Shown here: positions 41,874-51,746 of the stretch, in pieces
Layout of the letters: each line of letters opens with the position of its first letter
Position numbering within the stretch: the stretch's first letter is position 1
Source of the DNA: Chryseobacterium gilvum
GTDB lineage: Bacteria > Bacteroidota > Bacteroidia > Flavobacteriales > Weeksellaceae
NCBI RefSeq assembly: GCF_025628965.1
Contig: NZ_JAOTEN010000002.1
Span: 620,001-684,000, forward strand
Direction of reading: 5' to 3'
DNA: 64,000 bases
Notes under the pieces: model-generated
Seen by the model: only the letters and a program-made list of their open reading frames with translations
What the model was told of the DNA's origin: nothing
Database searches by the model: none
Translations under genes and position numbers: made by a program

Positions 41874-43721
41874 ATGAAACAACTTTACAAACTTTTCTTA
41901 CCATTATCCCAAAAGTCAAATTATCTAAAACAGGCCTTTCTGGGGTTTTTGTTTTATTTGGGAAATTATCAGGCTGTAAACGCACAGGTAAGTGCATACA
42001 GTTTTGCACAGACTACAGGCAGCTATACCAATATTACCGGTACTGCACTTGACACGGCTACAGGAAATACTTCGGCTACCAGTCTTAACAGTAATGTGTA
42101 TCCGTTAACATTACCTTTTAATTTTATATTCAACGGAACTTCATACAGTGCCATTAATGTTTCTACAAACGGTTTTATCACCTTTGGAGCAACCGCGCCT
42201 TCTACAACCAATACTACTCCTATATCAAGTACCGCAGCTTATGAGGGTGCTATTTCTGTGTTTGGAAGAGACATCAGCAGCGTATTCGATGTAAACAGTA
42301 CCACTGGGAGCATCAGCTGGACCACTACAGGAACTGCACCTAACCGTGAAGTTGTAGTTCAGTGGAAAAATTTCAGGCCAAACAGCAGCACTTCAATAAC
42401 GGCTGTATATACATTTTCTTTTCAAATCAGATTAAAAGAAACGTCTAATATCATTAGTATGGTGTATGATGCCGGAGGATTTCAGGCTGGAACGACAGCG
42501 GTTTCCGGAACCGTACAGATTGGTTTGAGAGGTACCACGGTTGCAGATTTTAACAACAGATTAAACGCGACAACTTTAGAATTTATAAACTCTACAGCAG
42601 GAACGGCAAGCACGAGTACTCAAAACTTTAATACTTCGAATGCGATACCAGGAATGCCTTCTTCGGGATTAATGTACACCTGGACGCCGCCAACCTGTTG
42701 GACACCATCCGGAGTAAATGTGACAAACATTACCACGACTACAGCGGTTGCCAACTGGGTAGCTCCTGCAACAATACCTTCCAATGGATATGATATTTAT
42801 TACTCAACATCGAATACGGCACCCACTTCTGCAACTACGCCCAATGTATCCGGAGTTACAGCTTTATCAGCATCATTAAGCCCTTTGCAGCCTTCTACAA
42901 ATTATTATCTTTGGGTACGATCAGCCTGTAGCTCAGCTGACAAAAGTATCTGGACTCCTGCAGCAAGTTTTGCAACACAATGTATTGCGCTTCTGGGTGC
43001 TTATTTTGAAGATTTTGAATCTTATACAGGCGTTGGAAATGGTTCATCAGGAGGCGTTTTACCTACCTGTTGGAATAATTTTGGAACTGCACAAGGTGCA
43101 CATGTCTCAAACAGTGCCTCATCAGTAATTTCAGGGACCAAAACTCTATATTTATGGACATCCGGAACGACGTATGTGGCCAATGTTGCTTTACCTCCGA
43201 TGAGTACATTACAATCAGGTGATTACAGGTTAAAATTTGATGGAAAAGCAAGTGTTACAGCCGGAGGGATTATTCAGCTGGGATATCTGGATTCGGCGAA
43301 TGCTTTTGTTCAGCTAACCAGTTTCAGTGTACCAACAACAGGAACGGTATATAATTTTTCTTTTGATATCCCTGCACTTCCGGCCGGAGTTAATCAGTTG
43401 ATATTGAAAAACCCAGGAACTCCTGCCAACAGCTTATCTATTGATAATCTGTCATATGAGCTGAAAACTTTGGGAACTTCTGAAGCAATAGGTAAGAATT
43501 CTTTGAAAATCTATCCGAACCCTTTCAGTGAAAGCATTACGATTTCTGATACTGAAAACATCACGTCTTTAATGATTATCAATTTTTCAGGAAGAATCGT
43601 AAAAGTGATAAACAATATTTCTTCATCAATTAATCTATCAGATCTGAAAACCGGAGCGTATCTTTTGAACGTTCAATATAAAGATAACAGCAAATCTTCT
43701 CATAAAATCATTAAGAAATAA
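41874..43721 (+). CDS. T9SS type A sorting domain protein with fibronectin type III domain
   Basis: 615 residues. A long N-terminal signal region ends near VNAQVSAYS (about residue 40). A beta-rich domain of about 230 residues follows, then a fibronectin type III domain (about 280-370, CWTPSGVNVTNI ... TNYYLWVRSAC) and a jelly-roll-like domain (about 375-535). The C-terminal 75 residues carry the IYPNPF motif and end KSSHKIIKK, the type A signal for T9SS export and surface attachment. Low Lys, high Ser/Thr/Asn composition. The ligand is unknown, perhaps a glycan or surface. Confidence 0.9.
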   Translation: MKQLYKLFLPLSQKSNYLKQAFLGFLFYLGNYQAVNAQVSAYSFAQTTGSYTNITGTALDTATGNTSATSLNSNVYPLTLPFNFIFNGTSYSAINVSTNGFITFGATAPSTTNTTPISSTAAYEGAISVFGRDISSVFDVNSTTGSISWTTTGTAPNREVVVQWKNFRPNSSTSITAVYTFSFQIRLKETSNIISMVYDAGGFQAGTTAVSGTVQIGLRGTTVADFNNRLNATTLEFINSTAGTASTSTQNFNTSNAIPGMPSSGLMYTWTPPTCWTPSGVNVTNITTTTAVANWVAPATIPSNGYDIYYSTSNTAPTSATTPNVSGVTALSASLSPLQPSTNYYLWVRSACSSADKSIWTPAASFATQCIALLGAYFEDFESYTGVGNGSSGGVLPTCWNNFGTAQGAHVSNSASSVISGTKTLYLWTSGTTYVANVALPPMSTLQSGDYRLKFDGKASVTAGGIIQLGYLDSANAFVQLTSFSVPTTGTVYNFSFDIPALPAGVNQLILKNPGTPANSLSIDNLSYELKTLGTSEAIGKNSLKIYPNPFSESITISDTENITSLMIINFSGRIVKVINNISSSINLSDLKTGAYLLNVQYKDNSKSSHKIIKK

Positions 43722-43731
43722 GAATAATCTA

Positions 43732-43769
43732 TAAAGCCGGCGCTAATTGTAGCGCCGGCTTTATTTTTT
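43732..43769. terminator. Strong bidirectional terminator
   Basis: A 13-bp perfect GC-rich stem (43732-43744 with 43751-43763), 6-base loop and T-run, between two convergent genes. Confidence 0.92.
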
Positions 43770-43784
43770 ATAATAATAATCTAT

Positions 43785-46025
43785 TTATTGCCCCTGCTGA
43801 ATTACGCCGCCTGTTTCTTCTTTTTTACTGTTCAGGATGTTGGGATCTTCTTTGGCCAGTTTATTTTTGGTCGGGATTTTATAATTGACAGATATGCCGA
43901 AGTTTCTGCTGTCATATTTCGTTCTTAAAAATACACTTTGGCCACCGTTCGGATCATTGGTTCTGATCTGCATTACCTGCCCATTTAGGATATCATTTCC
44001 AAACACAGAAACGGTAAGGCGGTTATCCAGGAATTTTTTAGTTAAAGTAATATCTACCGAATTATTAAAAGGCTTTTCTGCCGTAAAATAAAAATAGCCT
44101 GCTCTAGGAGTCAGATAGCTGTAATTGGCCGTTAGTTTTATATCTTTTGGAAGAATAATCTGCGTCATAATATTAAAAATCCAGAAGCCGGTGTTATTGA
44201 GATTTTCAATTTCATGTTTCTGATATCCCGCATAGAGATACATAAAATTGATTTTGTCAGGATTAAAATCAAACTTCATAATTTCACTTAAAGGCTTGCT
44301 GAAAATCATAAACGGAACCGGAAGACCCACATTAAAATTGTGAATTTTCATTTGAGAAATATTGATCTGCTCATTAAATATATTTTTTCCGTCTCTTCTG
44401 ATGAGCTGTGCGACCTGGTTTTTTGCGGAACTCACACTATATCCGATAAATGCATAATCGAAGGCTGAAATTTTCACTTCATAATTGTCAAAAATAGTCG
44501 GCTGTAGGAAAGGGTTTCCTGTCACCTGTGTATTTGGGCCCTGAAATGTACTGTTATTGGGGTTTAACGCAGAAATACTCGGTAAACTTATTTTTTTATT
44601 ATAATTCGCCAACGCATATACCTGATTCATCAAATTATATTGTACACTCGCATTCGGGAAAAATTTAAATTTATTAAATGGAATAAGATCCGCCTGTACC
44701 AATTGGCCATTTTTATCCTGAGATCTCGTAATTCCGGAGATATCATAATTTTCCGCTCTTGTTCCTACAATAAAATCAAATTTTTTCAGTTTTGCCTGAA
44801 ATTCAAGATACGTTGAAGCAGTTTGCCTTTGGTACTCAAGGTTGGTTAAACCTTTGCTTTCGGTATCGAAATTCTGTTTCTCATATAATCCTCCGAAGCT
44901 TACTTTTCCCTCGTCCAGAATTTTTAAAGGCTGGGAATAATCTACTTTAAAATTGGCTATTCTCATATCCGAACTGTTTTCCAAGACATTTCCTGCTGAG
45001 AAATTATATGTCTCATTTAAATTATTATCAGTAAATACACCTTTTCTGAAAATATTATTTTGCCCGAATTTGCTGTCCGATTTTGTATACCCGAATTGAA
45101 AATCGAGCTTTTTTGATTTGTCATCGGCAAAACGTTTCTGATAGGTTACCACTCCTTCTTGGCGCAAGTTATTGGTATTGGCCGCGTCAAAAGCTTCGAA
45201 ACTAATTTCTCTGTAGAAATCTGGGTTCTGACTAAATAATAGATCTGCTAAACCGCTACTGGAAGTATAATTATCGTTTTTATTATGATAAATATCGTAA
45301 TTCACTAACAATCGGTCTTCACCCAGATCGAAAGTCAATCCGGATTTTGCAAAATATCCGCGCCCGATTCTGTCGGTATTGCTGAACATGAGATTGTCCT
45401 GATTAGAATTCAGCATGCTTTCGCGGTAATTCTGTCCCACATTCAGCTGCCATCCGAATAATTTATTTCTGGCATTCAGATTTAAAGAATTACTGGTTCT
45501 GCTTCTGAATTTATCGTCATTTGAAAAGTTATAGTTTCCGGAATAGGTCGCAGATAAATATTTGTTCGCATTTTTATTGGTAATAATATTCATGATAGCG
45601 CCCCCTGAAGTTGCGGGAAATTCAGCTCCCGGCTGTGTGATCACTTCAATTCTGTCTACAGAATTAGCAGGCATTCCTTCTAGGAAAGAGTTAAGCTCGT
45701 TTGAAGTAATATTTAAGGGTCGCCCGTTAAGATAGACATCCAGCATTTTTCCTTGGTACATCATTCCTGCAATGTCTGTAGAAACGAGTCCCGGAAGTTT
45801 TTTGATCCCTTCCAAAACGTTTCCATTGTTCAGCTGAGGCTGTTCCGAGAAATCAAAAACAGTGCGGTCGGCTTTTTGTTCAACGGCTTTTTTGGTTTTG
45901 GTCATTACGACCCCTTCAATTTCTTTTTCTTTAATCTGATTATTAGGCTTTTCCTGTGCTAAAGCAATCACCGATCCTAAAACGGATAAAGCAAAAAAAG
46001 TTTTTCTCATAAAAGTGGTTTTCAA
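43785..46025 (-). CDS. TonB-dependent-receptor-like outer membrane protein (outer_mem_beta type)
   Basis: 746 residues with a signal peptide (SVIALAQE) and a short plug. The plug runs over about 35-150 with NGNVLEGIKKLPGLVST, VYLNGRPLNI, RIEVITQPGAEFPATSGGAI and MNIITNK. A beta-barrel with repeated aromatic strands follows. The usual N-terminal carboxypeptidase-like beta-sandwich is absent. Such proteins import or bind siderophores, peptides or unknown ligands; no substrate can be assigned. The last 20 residues are polar and lack a terminal Phe. Confidence 0.88.
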   Translation of the reverse strand: MKTTFMRKTFFALSVLGSVIALAQEKPNNQIKEKEIEGVVMTKTKKAVEQKADRTVFDFSEQPQLNNGNVLEGIKKLPGLVSTDIAGMMYQGKMLDVYLNGRPLNITSNELNSFLEGMPANSVDRIEVITQPGAEFPATSGGAIMNIITNKNANKYLSATYSGNYNFSNDDKFRSRTSNSLNLNARNKLFGWQLNVGQNYRESMLNSNQDNLMFSNTDRIGRGYFAKSGLTFDLGEDRLLVNYDIYHNKNDNYTSSSGLADLLFSQNPDFYREISFEAFDAANTNNLRQEGVVTYQKRFADDKSKKLDFQFGYTKSDSKFGQNNIFRKGVFTDNNLNETYNFSAGNVLENSSDMRIANFKVDYSQPLKILDEGKVSFGGLYEKQNFDTESKGLTNLEYQRQTASTYLEFQAKLKKFDFIVGTRAENYDISGITRSQDKNGQLVQADLIPFNKFKFFPNASVQYNLMNQVYALANYNKKISLPSISALNPNNSTFQGPNTQVTGNPFLQPTIFDNYEVKISAFDYAFIGYSVSSAKNQVAQLIRRDGKNIFNEQINISQMKIHNFNVGLPVPFMIFSKPLSEIMKFDFNPDKINFMYLYAGYQKHEIENLNNTGFWIFNIMTQIILPKDIKLTANYSYLTPRAGYFYFTAEKPFNNSVDITLTKKFLDNRLTVSVFGNDILNGQVMQIRTNDPNGGQSVFLRTKYDSRNFGISVNYKIPTKNKLAKEDPNILNSKKEETGGVIQQGQ

Positions 46026-46062
46026 TATTCAGTTAGACGCAGAAAATAAACTTTTGTTACAA

Positions 46063-46089
46063 AAAAAGCCCCGCAATGCGAGGCTTTTT
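46063..46089 (-). terminator. Terminator after aconitase
   Basis: Arms AAAAAGCC (46063-46070) and GGCTTTTT (46082-46089) with inner GCA/TGC pairing and a T-run on the minus strand, 20 bp after the aconitase stop. Confidence 0.82.
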
Positions 46090-46109
46090 AATATTAGTAA
46101 CTAAGAATA

Positions 46110-48377
46110 TTAGTTTTCCTGTTGTGCAATAAGGTTCAACGCAGAACCGGCTACGAACCAGCCTACCTGTTGGTCATTATACGTATGATTTGCCATGATG
46201 ATGTCCTTAGAACCATCTGCGTGTACAAATTCTAAAGTTAATTGCTTTCCTGGTGCGAACTGATCTAAATCTAAGAAATTAACGGTGTCATTTTCCAGGA
46301 TTTTATCATAGTCTGCTTCATTGGCAAAAGTTAATCCCAACATCCCTTGTTTTTTAAGGTTGGTTTCGTGGATTCTTGCAAAAGATTTTACTAAAACTGC
46401 TTTTACTCCAAGATGTCTTGGTTCCATGGCTGCGTGTTCTCTTGAAGAACCTTCTCCGTAATTCTGGTCTCCCACAACAATCGAAGGAACTCCTGCTGCT
46501 TTATAAGCTCTTGCCACTGCAGGTACTTCACCATATTCACCGGTTAATTGGTTCTTTACGGTATTGGTTTCCATGTTGAAGGCGTTTACAGCTCCGATTA
46601 ACATGTTGTTTGAGATATTATCAAGATGTCCTCTGTATTTCAACCATGGTCCTGCCATAGAAATATGGTCGGTCGTACATTTTCCGAAAGCTTTAATCAA
46701 TACTTTTGCGCCTTCAATGTTTTTACCGTCCCATGGCTGGAAAGGCTCAAGCAGCTGAAGTCGGTCAGAAGTAGGGCTCACTTTTACCTGTACAGAAGAT
46801 CCGTCTTCTGAAGGAGCTTGGTATCCTGCATCTTCTACGGCAAATCCTTTAGCCGGAAGCTCGGAACCATTTGGTTCGTTTAGTTTTACCTGTTCTCCGT
46901 TTTCAGCGGTTAAAGTATCTGTAATAGGATTAAAGTCTAATCTTCCCGAAATCGCGATTGCCGCTACCATTTCAGGAGAAGCTACAAAAGCGTGAGTATT
47001 TGGGTTTCCGTCTGCTCTTTTGGCAAAGTTTCTGTTGAAAGAATGGATAATGGAGTTTTTCTCTCCTTTTTCTGATCCTTCTCTGTCCCATTGCCCGATA
47101 CATGGTCCGCATGCATTGGTAAAAATTCTTGCGTTTTCAAATTTTCTGAAAGAATTTAAGAATCCGTCTCTTTCAGCGGTAAATTTTACCTGCTCAGAGC
47201 CTGGATTGATTCCTAAGATAGCTCTTGGTTTTACGCCTTTCGCTACAGCATCTTCCACAATAGAAGCTGCTCTGGATAGATCTTCATAAGAAGAGTTGGT
47301 ACAAGATCCTATCAACGCCCATTCTACTTCAAGAGGCCAGTCATTGGCTTCCGCCTTCGCTCTGAACTCAGAAACAGGAGTCGCCAAATCCGGAGTGAAA
47401 GGTCCGTTTAAATGAGGGGTCAATTCAGAAAGATTAATTTCAATAACCTGATCAAAATATTGTTCAGGATTTGCGTATACTTCAGCATCACCGGTTAAAT
47501 GTTCAGCTACTTGATCAGCAGCATCTACAACATCCTGTCTTCCTGTAGAAGCAAGATATCTTCTCATAGAATCGTCATACCCGAAAGTGGATGTGGTCGC
47601 ACCTACTTCAGCGCCCATGTTACAGATTGTTCCTTTACCTGTTGCAGATAAAGATTCTGCACCTTCTCCGAAATATTCTACAATACAGCCTGTCCCACCT
47701 TTTACGGTAAGTATTCCTGCTACTTTTAAGATGACATCTTTAGCGGAAGTCCAGCCGCTCATTTTACCGGTTAATTTTACACCGATTAATTTGGGCATTT
47801 TAAGTTCCCAAGCCATTCCAGCCATTACATCTACTGCATCTGCTCCTCCCACTCCGATGGCCACCATTCCTAATCCTCCAGCATTTACGGTATGAGAATC
47901 TGTTCCGATCATCATCCCTCCCGGGAATGCATAATTTTCAAGAACAACCTGATGAATAATTCCTGCTCCCGGTTTCCAGAAACCAATACCATATTTATCA
48001 CAAACAGAACTTAAGAAGTTGAATACTTCAGAGTTTTTATTGATCCCTTCCTGTAAATCTGATTCTGCACCTACTCTTGCCTGGATTAAGTGATCCGCAT
48101 GCGCGGTCGAAGGCACGGCAACTTTAGCTTTCCCGGCCTGCATAAATTGTAAAAGTGCCATTTGTGCAGTTGCATCCTGCATTGCTACCCTGTCCGGAGC
48201 AAAATCCACATAAGAATTCCCTCTTTCATACTCCTGTGTAGCATTACCCTCCCAAAGGTGGGTATATAGTATTTTTTCTGATAATGTAAGAGGCTTCCCA
48301 ACGATTTGTCTTGCCGCAGCAATTCTCTCAGGATAACGCTCGTACACTTTTTTGATCATATCAATATCAAATGTCAT
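46110..48377 (-). CDS. Aconitate hydratase (mitochondrial-type)
   Basis: 755-residue [4Fe-4S] TCA-cycle enzyme isomerising citrate to isocitrate. The three cluster cysteines lie in [13 protein letters not shown] and [29 protein letters not shown] and [18 protein letters not shown] are active-site segments. The C-terminal swivel domain has [20 protein letters not shown]. Length and motifs fit the mitochondrial ACO2-like type found in Bacteroidota rather than AcnB. It is transcribed alone from its own promoter. Confidence 0.96.
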   Translation of the reverse strand: MTFDIDMIKKVYERYPERIAAARQIVGKPLTLSEKILYTHLWEGNATQEYERGNSYVDFAPDRVAMQDATAQMALLQFMQAGKAKVAVPSTAHADHLIQARVGAESDLQEGINKNSEVFNFLSSVCDKYGIGFWKPGAGIIHQVVLENYAFPGGMMIGTDSHTVNAGGLGMVAIGVGGADAVDVMAGMAWELKMPKLIGVKLTGKMSGWTSAKDVILKVAGILTVKGGTGCIVEYFGEGAESLSATGKGTICNMGAEVGATTSTFGYDDSMRRYLASTGRQDVVDAADQVAEHLTGDAEVYANPEQYFDQVIEINLSELTPHLNGPFTPDLATPVSEFRAKAEANDWPLEVEWALIGSCTNSSYEDLSRAASIVEDAVAKGVKPRAILGINPGSEQVKFTAERDGFLNSFRKFENARIFTNACGPCIGQWDREGSEKGEKNSIIHSFNRNFAKRADGNPNTHAFVASPEMVAAIAISGRLDFNPITDTLTAENGEQVKLNEPNGSELPAKGFAVEDAGYQAPSEDGSSVQVKVSPTSDRLQLLEPFQPWDGKNIEGAKVLIKAFGKCTTDHISMAGPWLKYRGHLDNISNNMLIGAVNAFNMETNTVKNQLTGEYGEVPAVARAYKAAGVPSIVVGDQNYGEGSSREHAAMEPRHLGVKAVLVKSFARIHETNLKKQGMLGLTFANEADYDKILENDTVNFLDLDQFAPGKQLTLEFVHADGSKDIIMANHTYNDQQVGWFVAGSALNLIAQQEN

Positions 48378-48421
48378 ATCTCAAAAACGTTTTAAAATTA
48401 TCAAACAGTTAAAAATGTTCC

Positions 48422-48451
48422 CAAAAATACGAATTTTTAATTTTTTTTCAG
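48422..48451 (-). promoter_or_regulatory. Promoter of aconitase
   Basis: On the minus strand TATTTTTG (complement of 48422-48429) with CTG (complement of 48449-48451) 19 bp upstream; about 45 bp before the start codon. Confidence 0.55.
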
Positions 48452-48496
48452 GTCTAAATTATTTAGATTCTTTATAAATATGAATTTTTTATTTTC

Positions 48497-48504
48497 TATT
48501 TTTG
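48497..48504 (+). promoter_or_regulatory. Promoter -7 element abutting the WG-repeat gene
   Basis: TATTTTTG is an exact -7 element and ends only 4 bp before the ATG at 48509, implying a leaderless or nearly leaderless mRNA. Confidence 0.5.
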
Positions 48505-48508
48505 GCAG

Positions 48509-49285
48509 ATGTTTTTTAAAATAATAAATTTAAAGAAGTTTATCTGCTGTATTTTAGTATTAATTTCTATTCTGTCTTTTTCTCAGAAAAAAACTTTAAA
48601 GAAAATTTCTGCAGCCATCCCCCCAAAAAATAACAATACATCTCCGGTCAAGAAAGAATCTGATCTTGTAGTCATCAATGAAAATGTGCCCTTACTGATT
48701 CCGAAAAAAAGCCAGGACAAATATGGTTATATCAATCAAAGAGGAAAAACTGTAATCCAGCCAGAATATAATATCGCCATGTTTTTTTCTGAAGATTGCA
48801 ATCTATTAAACTCACCCAGTCCGAAAGCTAAAAAGTTTGGGACTTCAGCATTTGCTACGGTAGAAAAAAACGGAATTGGTTACAGGATTAGCACTTCCGG
48901 AAAAAGAGTATATCAATATAAAGATTCAGATTTAGGGACGTGTAAAAATGCCTATGCGAATCCCTTGTTTCATGCTTATATTCTTAACGGATACTACGGC
49001 ATCATCGAAGATGCCGTATTTGAAAGTGCAGGATACAGACAGTATAAAATTTATCCTGATTATCAATACTTATATGTGCTTGAAGGAAATGATCCTGCAA
49101 ACCCGATGATTATAGCATCACGCAAAGATAAATTCGGTGTTATTGATATCAATAACAAAATTATTATTCCTTTTGAATATGCCGATATCAAAAGAAATTA
49201 CAGCTGGAAACTGGGAAAAATGTTTGAAGTGACAAAAGACAATCAGAATTATTTTTATATCGACTCTAATAACAAGGCGTACTAA
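48509..49285 (+). CDS. Secreted WG-repeat protein
   Basis: 258 residues with a signal peptide (about 1-25, ILSFSQ). It contains WG-repeat units of the form K-YGYIN-RGK-VI-PEYN (about 72-90) and KFGVIDINNKIIIPFEYADI near 210-230, with weaker units between. WG repeats form small beta-sheets of unknown binding role and are frequent in Bacteroidota surface proteins. The start is fixed by the signal peptide. The TPP riboswitch of the next gene begins 37 bp after its stop. Confidence 0.83.
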   Translation: MFFKIINLKKFICCILVLISILSFSQKKTLKKISAAIPPKNNNTSPVKKESDLVVINENVPLLIPKKSQDKYGYINQRGKTVIQPEYNIAMFFSEDCNLLNSPSPKAKKFGTSAFATVEKNGIGYRISTSGKRVYQYKDSDLGTCKNAYANPLFHAYILNGYYGIIEDAVFESAGYRQYKIYPDYQYLYVLEGNDPANPMIIASRKDKFGVIDINNKIIIPFEYADIKRNYSWKLGKMFEVTKDNQNYFYIDSNNKAY

Positions 49286-49316
49286 TTTGGCAGATCGGGA
49301 ATTTTTTGTAATTTCG
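49286..49316 (+). promoter_or_regulatory. Promoter of the TPP-riboswitch transcript
   Basis: TTTG (49286-49289), a 19-bp spacer and TAATTTCG (49309-49316, one mismatch) place the transcription start near 49323, exactly at the 5' edge of the aptamer. Confidence 0.6.
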
Positions 49317-49321
49317 CGCTG

Positions 49322-49399
49322 AAATTAAAGGGGTGCTCCAATGGGGGCTGAGATTATACCCAATGAACCTGGAACGGATAATGCTGTTTAGGGAAATTT
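49322..49399 (+). promoter_or_regulatory. TPP riboswitch (THI element)
   Basis: The conserved aptamer core is plain: GGGGTGC, then GGGGGCTGAGA, ATACCC, GAACCTG and GGATAATGC, ending in TAGGGAA. P1 can close between AAATT (49322-49326) and AATTT (49395-49399). It lies 120 bp upstream of the TonB-dependent receptor and therefore predicts repression of that gene by thiamine pyrophosphate. The downstream strand CCCCTTT (49482-49488) can pair with AAAGGGG (49327-49333) inside the aptamer, a possible switching partner. Confidence 0.95.
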
Positions 49400-49518
49400 G
49401 AAAATGTACATTGTAACAGTAGATCAATAGATCAATTTTATTTTTAGACTGTTAAATTAAAATTGTTACATTATTTAATCGCCCCTTTTATTCCATTAAA
49501 TTTTAAAAATTTATAAGA

Positions 49519-51621
49519 ATGAAAGGATTATTTTTTTTAGGACTTACCGCAAGTTCTCTGGGTTTTGCACAAACTCAAAACACCGATTCTCTGAAAATCA
49601 GGGAAATAGAAGCTGTTAACTTTACCAGGAGGCTTCCCGTCGCTAAAGAAATCATTAATGTACAGAAGGATCTCGACAGCAGAAACCTGGGACAGGATTT
49701 GCCGATTCTTCTAAAAAATCAAACTTCTATTATTTCCACTTCTGATGCCGGAAACGGGGTAGGTTACACAGGTTTCAGGATCCGGGGTGTTGCCGGAAGA
49801 GGGATCAATGTGATGATGAACGGCGTTCCGTTCAACGACTCCGAAAGTCAGGGTACATTTTTTGTCAATGTTCCGGATTTGACGAGTTCTGCATCACAAA
49901 TTGTGATTCAAAGAGGAGTAGGAACTTCCAATAACGGTGTTTCAGCATTCGGAGCCAGTATCAATGTGATTTCGAAAGACCCTGAGGAGAAGTTTTATGT
50001 AAAAACAGACGACAGCTACGGATCATTTAATACCTATAAATATTCTGCGGAAATAGGTTCGGGCAAATTCTGGAAAAACCGTCTTTCTGTGATGGGAAGA
50101 TATACCAATATCCATTCTGACGGATATATTGACCGGGCTTTTTCAGACTTAAATTCATACAATTTTACCGCATTATTTGAAGAAGGAAAGACAAAGATCC
50201 GTTTAATGGCTTTTGGAGGAAAAGAGAAAACGTACCAAGCATGGAACGGAATCGATAGGAAGACATGGGAAACCAATCCGAGATACAATATTTCGGGAGC
50301 GATTTATGACGCAAACTGGGAAAACGTTGTCGGATTTTATGATAATGAGACAGACAATTACAGGCAAAACCATTATCAGTTGCTTTGGGAACAGGGAATC
50401 AGTGAGAAATGGAATTTAGAAACGACTCTTCATTATACTAAAGGGAGAGGATATTACGAAAATTACAAACAAGGTGACCCGTATGCAAGATATAATTTAC
50501 CCGATTTCAACGGAGAAGAATATTCAGATTTTATCAGAAAAAAATGGTTAAATAATGATTTTTATGGAATCGTTTCTACGCTATACGGAAAATTTGAAAA
50601 CCTTGATGTCAATTTTGGAGTAGTCGGCAATCAATATTACGGAAGACATTACGGAAATGTGCGGGATGTTTTTAACGAGCAGATTCCGCAGCATGAATAT
50701 TACAGAAGCCGCTCTGTAAAAAATGAAGTGGCAGGTTTTGCAAAAGCGTTGGTTAAAGTCAATGATTTTGAATTTTTCGGAGATCTTCAGCTGAGAAATA
50801 TCGATTACGACACCAAAATCTTAATGGAAGGAGATGGTGAAGGGGCAAACCTAAACAAAAACTGGCTGTTTTTCAACCCAAAAGCAGGGATTAATTATAA
50901 GTTAGGCAATGGTAAGGTGTTTTTGTCATATGCTCATGCGCAGCGCGAGCCAAACCGGGATGATTTGATTGCCAATAACGACGTGAAAGCCGAAAAGCTG
51001 CACGATTTCGAGGCAGGAATTGAAAAACAGTTTGGCGCAGTCTCCTTTACAGCCAATCTTTATTACATGTATTATCTCAATCAGCTGGTTCTAAACGGGC
51101 AGATCAGCAGCATCGGAGAGTTTATCAGAACCAATTCCGGGAAAAGTTACAGAAGAGGAGCTGAAATTGGAGCTTTGGCAAAATTGTCGAAACAGTGGGA
51201 AGTTTCAGGAAATGTAAGTTTGAGCCAAAACAGGAATTTAGATTTCAGAATAGAAAGCGAAAGCGGAATTAATGAATTAGGAAATACAGAAATCTCTTTC
51301 TCACCCAATATTATTGCCAATCTGAGCCTGAAATTTAATCCCACAAGAAGTTTTCAGCTGGCTCTGATGAATCAGTATGTCGGGAAGCAATATTTAGATA
51401 ATACAGAAACTCAAGACCTTCAGCTGAAAGATTATCTGTTGACCGATTTTAATGCGCAGTATGAATTTAAAATTGCAAAACACGATATTGCCCTGAAGCT
51501 TTTGGTGAATAATATTTTTAACCAGAAATATGTCAACAACGGCTATGTTTATGAAGGGCCGGTTTATTTTTCCCAGGCAGGAACCAATTTTATGTTTGGC
51601 ATCAGCTGGAAAATTCAATAA
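49519..51621 (+). CDS. TonB-dependent receptor under TPP riboswitch control, probable thiamine uptake
   Basis: 700-residue outer-membrane receptor with a signal peptide (about 1-17, GFAQTQ), plug domain (about 30-150, with GFRIRGVAGRGINVMMNG and GTSNNGVSAFGASINVIS), and a C-terminal 22-strand-like barrel ending FGISWKIQ. The TonB box region is short and near residue 30. The riboswitch upstream is the main evidence that the substrate is thiamine or a precursor. It is transcribed alone, ending in a hairpin terminator at 51668. Confidence 0.9.
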   Translation: MKGLFFLGLTASSLGFAQTQNTDSLKIREIEAVNFTRRLPVAKEIINVQKDLDSRNLGQDLPILLKNQTSIISTSDAGNGVGYTGFRIRGVAGRGINVMMNGVPFNDSESQGTFFVNVPDLTSSASQIVIQRGVGTSNNGVSAFGASINVISKDPEEKFYVKTDDSYGSFNTYKYSAEIGSGKFWKNRLSVMGRYTNIHSDGYIDRAFSDLNSYNFTALFEEGKTKIRLMAFGGKEKTYQAWNGIDRKTWETNPRYNISGAIYDANWENVVGFYDNETDNYRQNHYQLLWEQGISEKWNLETTLHYTKGRGYYENYKQGDPYARYNLPDFNGEEYSDFIRKKWLNNDFYGIVSTLYGKFENLDVNFGVVGNQYYGRHYGNVRDVFNEQIPQHEYYRSRSVKNEVAGFAKALVKVNDFEFFGDLQLRNIDYDTKILMEGDGEGANLNKNWLFFNPKAGINYKLGNGKVFLSYAHAQREPNRDDLIANNDVKAEKLHDFEAGIEKQFGAVSFTANLYYMYYLNQLVLNGQISSIGEFIRTNSGKSYRRGAEIGALAKLSKQWEVSGNVSLSQNRNLDFRIESESGINELGNTEISFSPNIIANLSLKFNPTRSFQLALMNQYVGKQYLDNTETQDLQLKDYLLTDFNAQYEFKIAKHDIALKLLVNNIFNQKYVNNGYVYEGPVYFSQAGTNFMFGISWKIQ

Positions 51622-51667
51622 TAAGCAGACACCATTTTACATCAATATATTTTAGATTAAATTTTTG

Positions 51668-51692
51668 AAAGACTGTTTCGGCAGTCTTTTTT
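51668..51692 (+). terminator. Terminator after the thiamine-regulated receptor
   Basis: Eight-bp stem (51668-51675 with 51682-51689), 6-base loop, T-run. Confidence 0.85.
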
Positions 51693-51731
51693 GGTTATAA
51701 TAAAATGTCTTTAAAAGTCATGAAAAAGTTA

Positions 51732-51739
51732 TAAATTTG
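51732..51739 (+). promoter_or_regulatory. Promoter -7 element of the HU-like gene
   Basis: TAAATTTG, exact -7 element, 7 bp before the ATG at 51747; no clear -33. The leader would be very short. Confidence 0.45.
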
Positions 51740-51746
51740 CGACCTA

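Noticed and set aside
49421-49436. Tandem AGATCAAT direct repeat in the TPP leader
   Set aside because: Only two 8-base copies; too short to call a repeat or operator.
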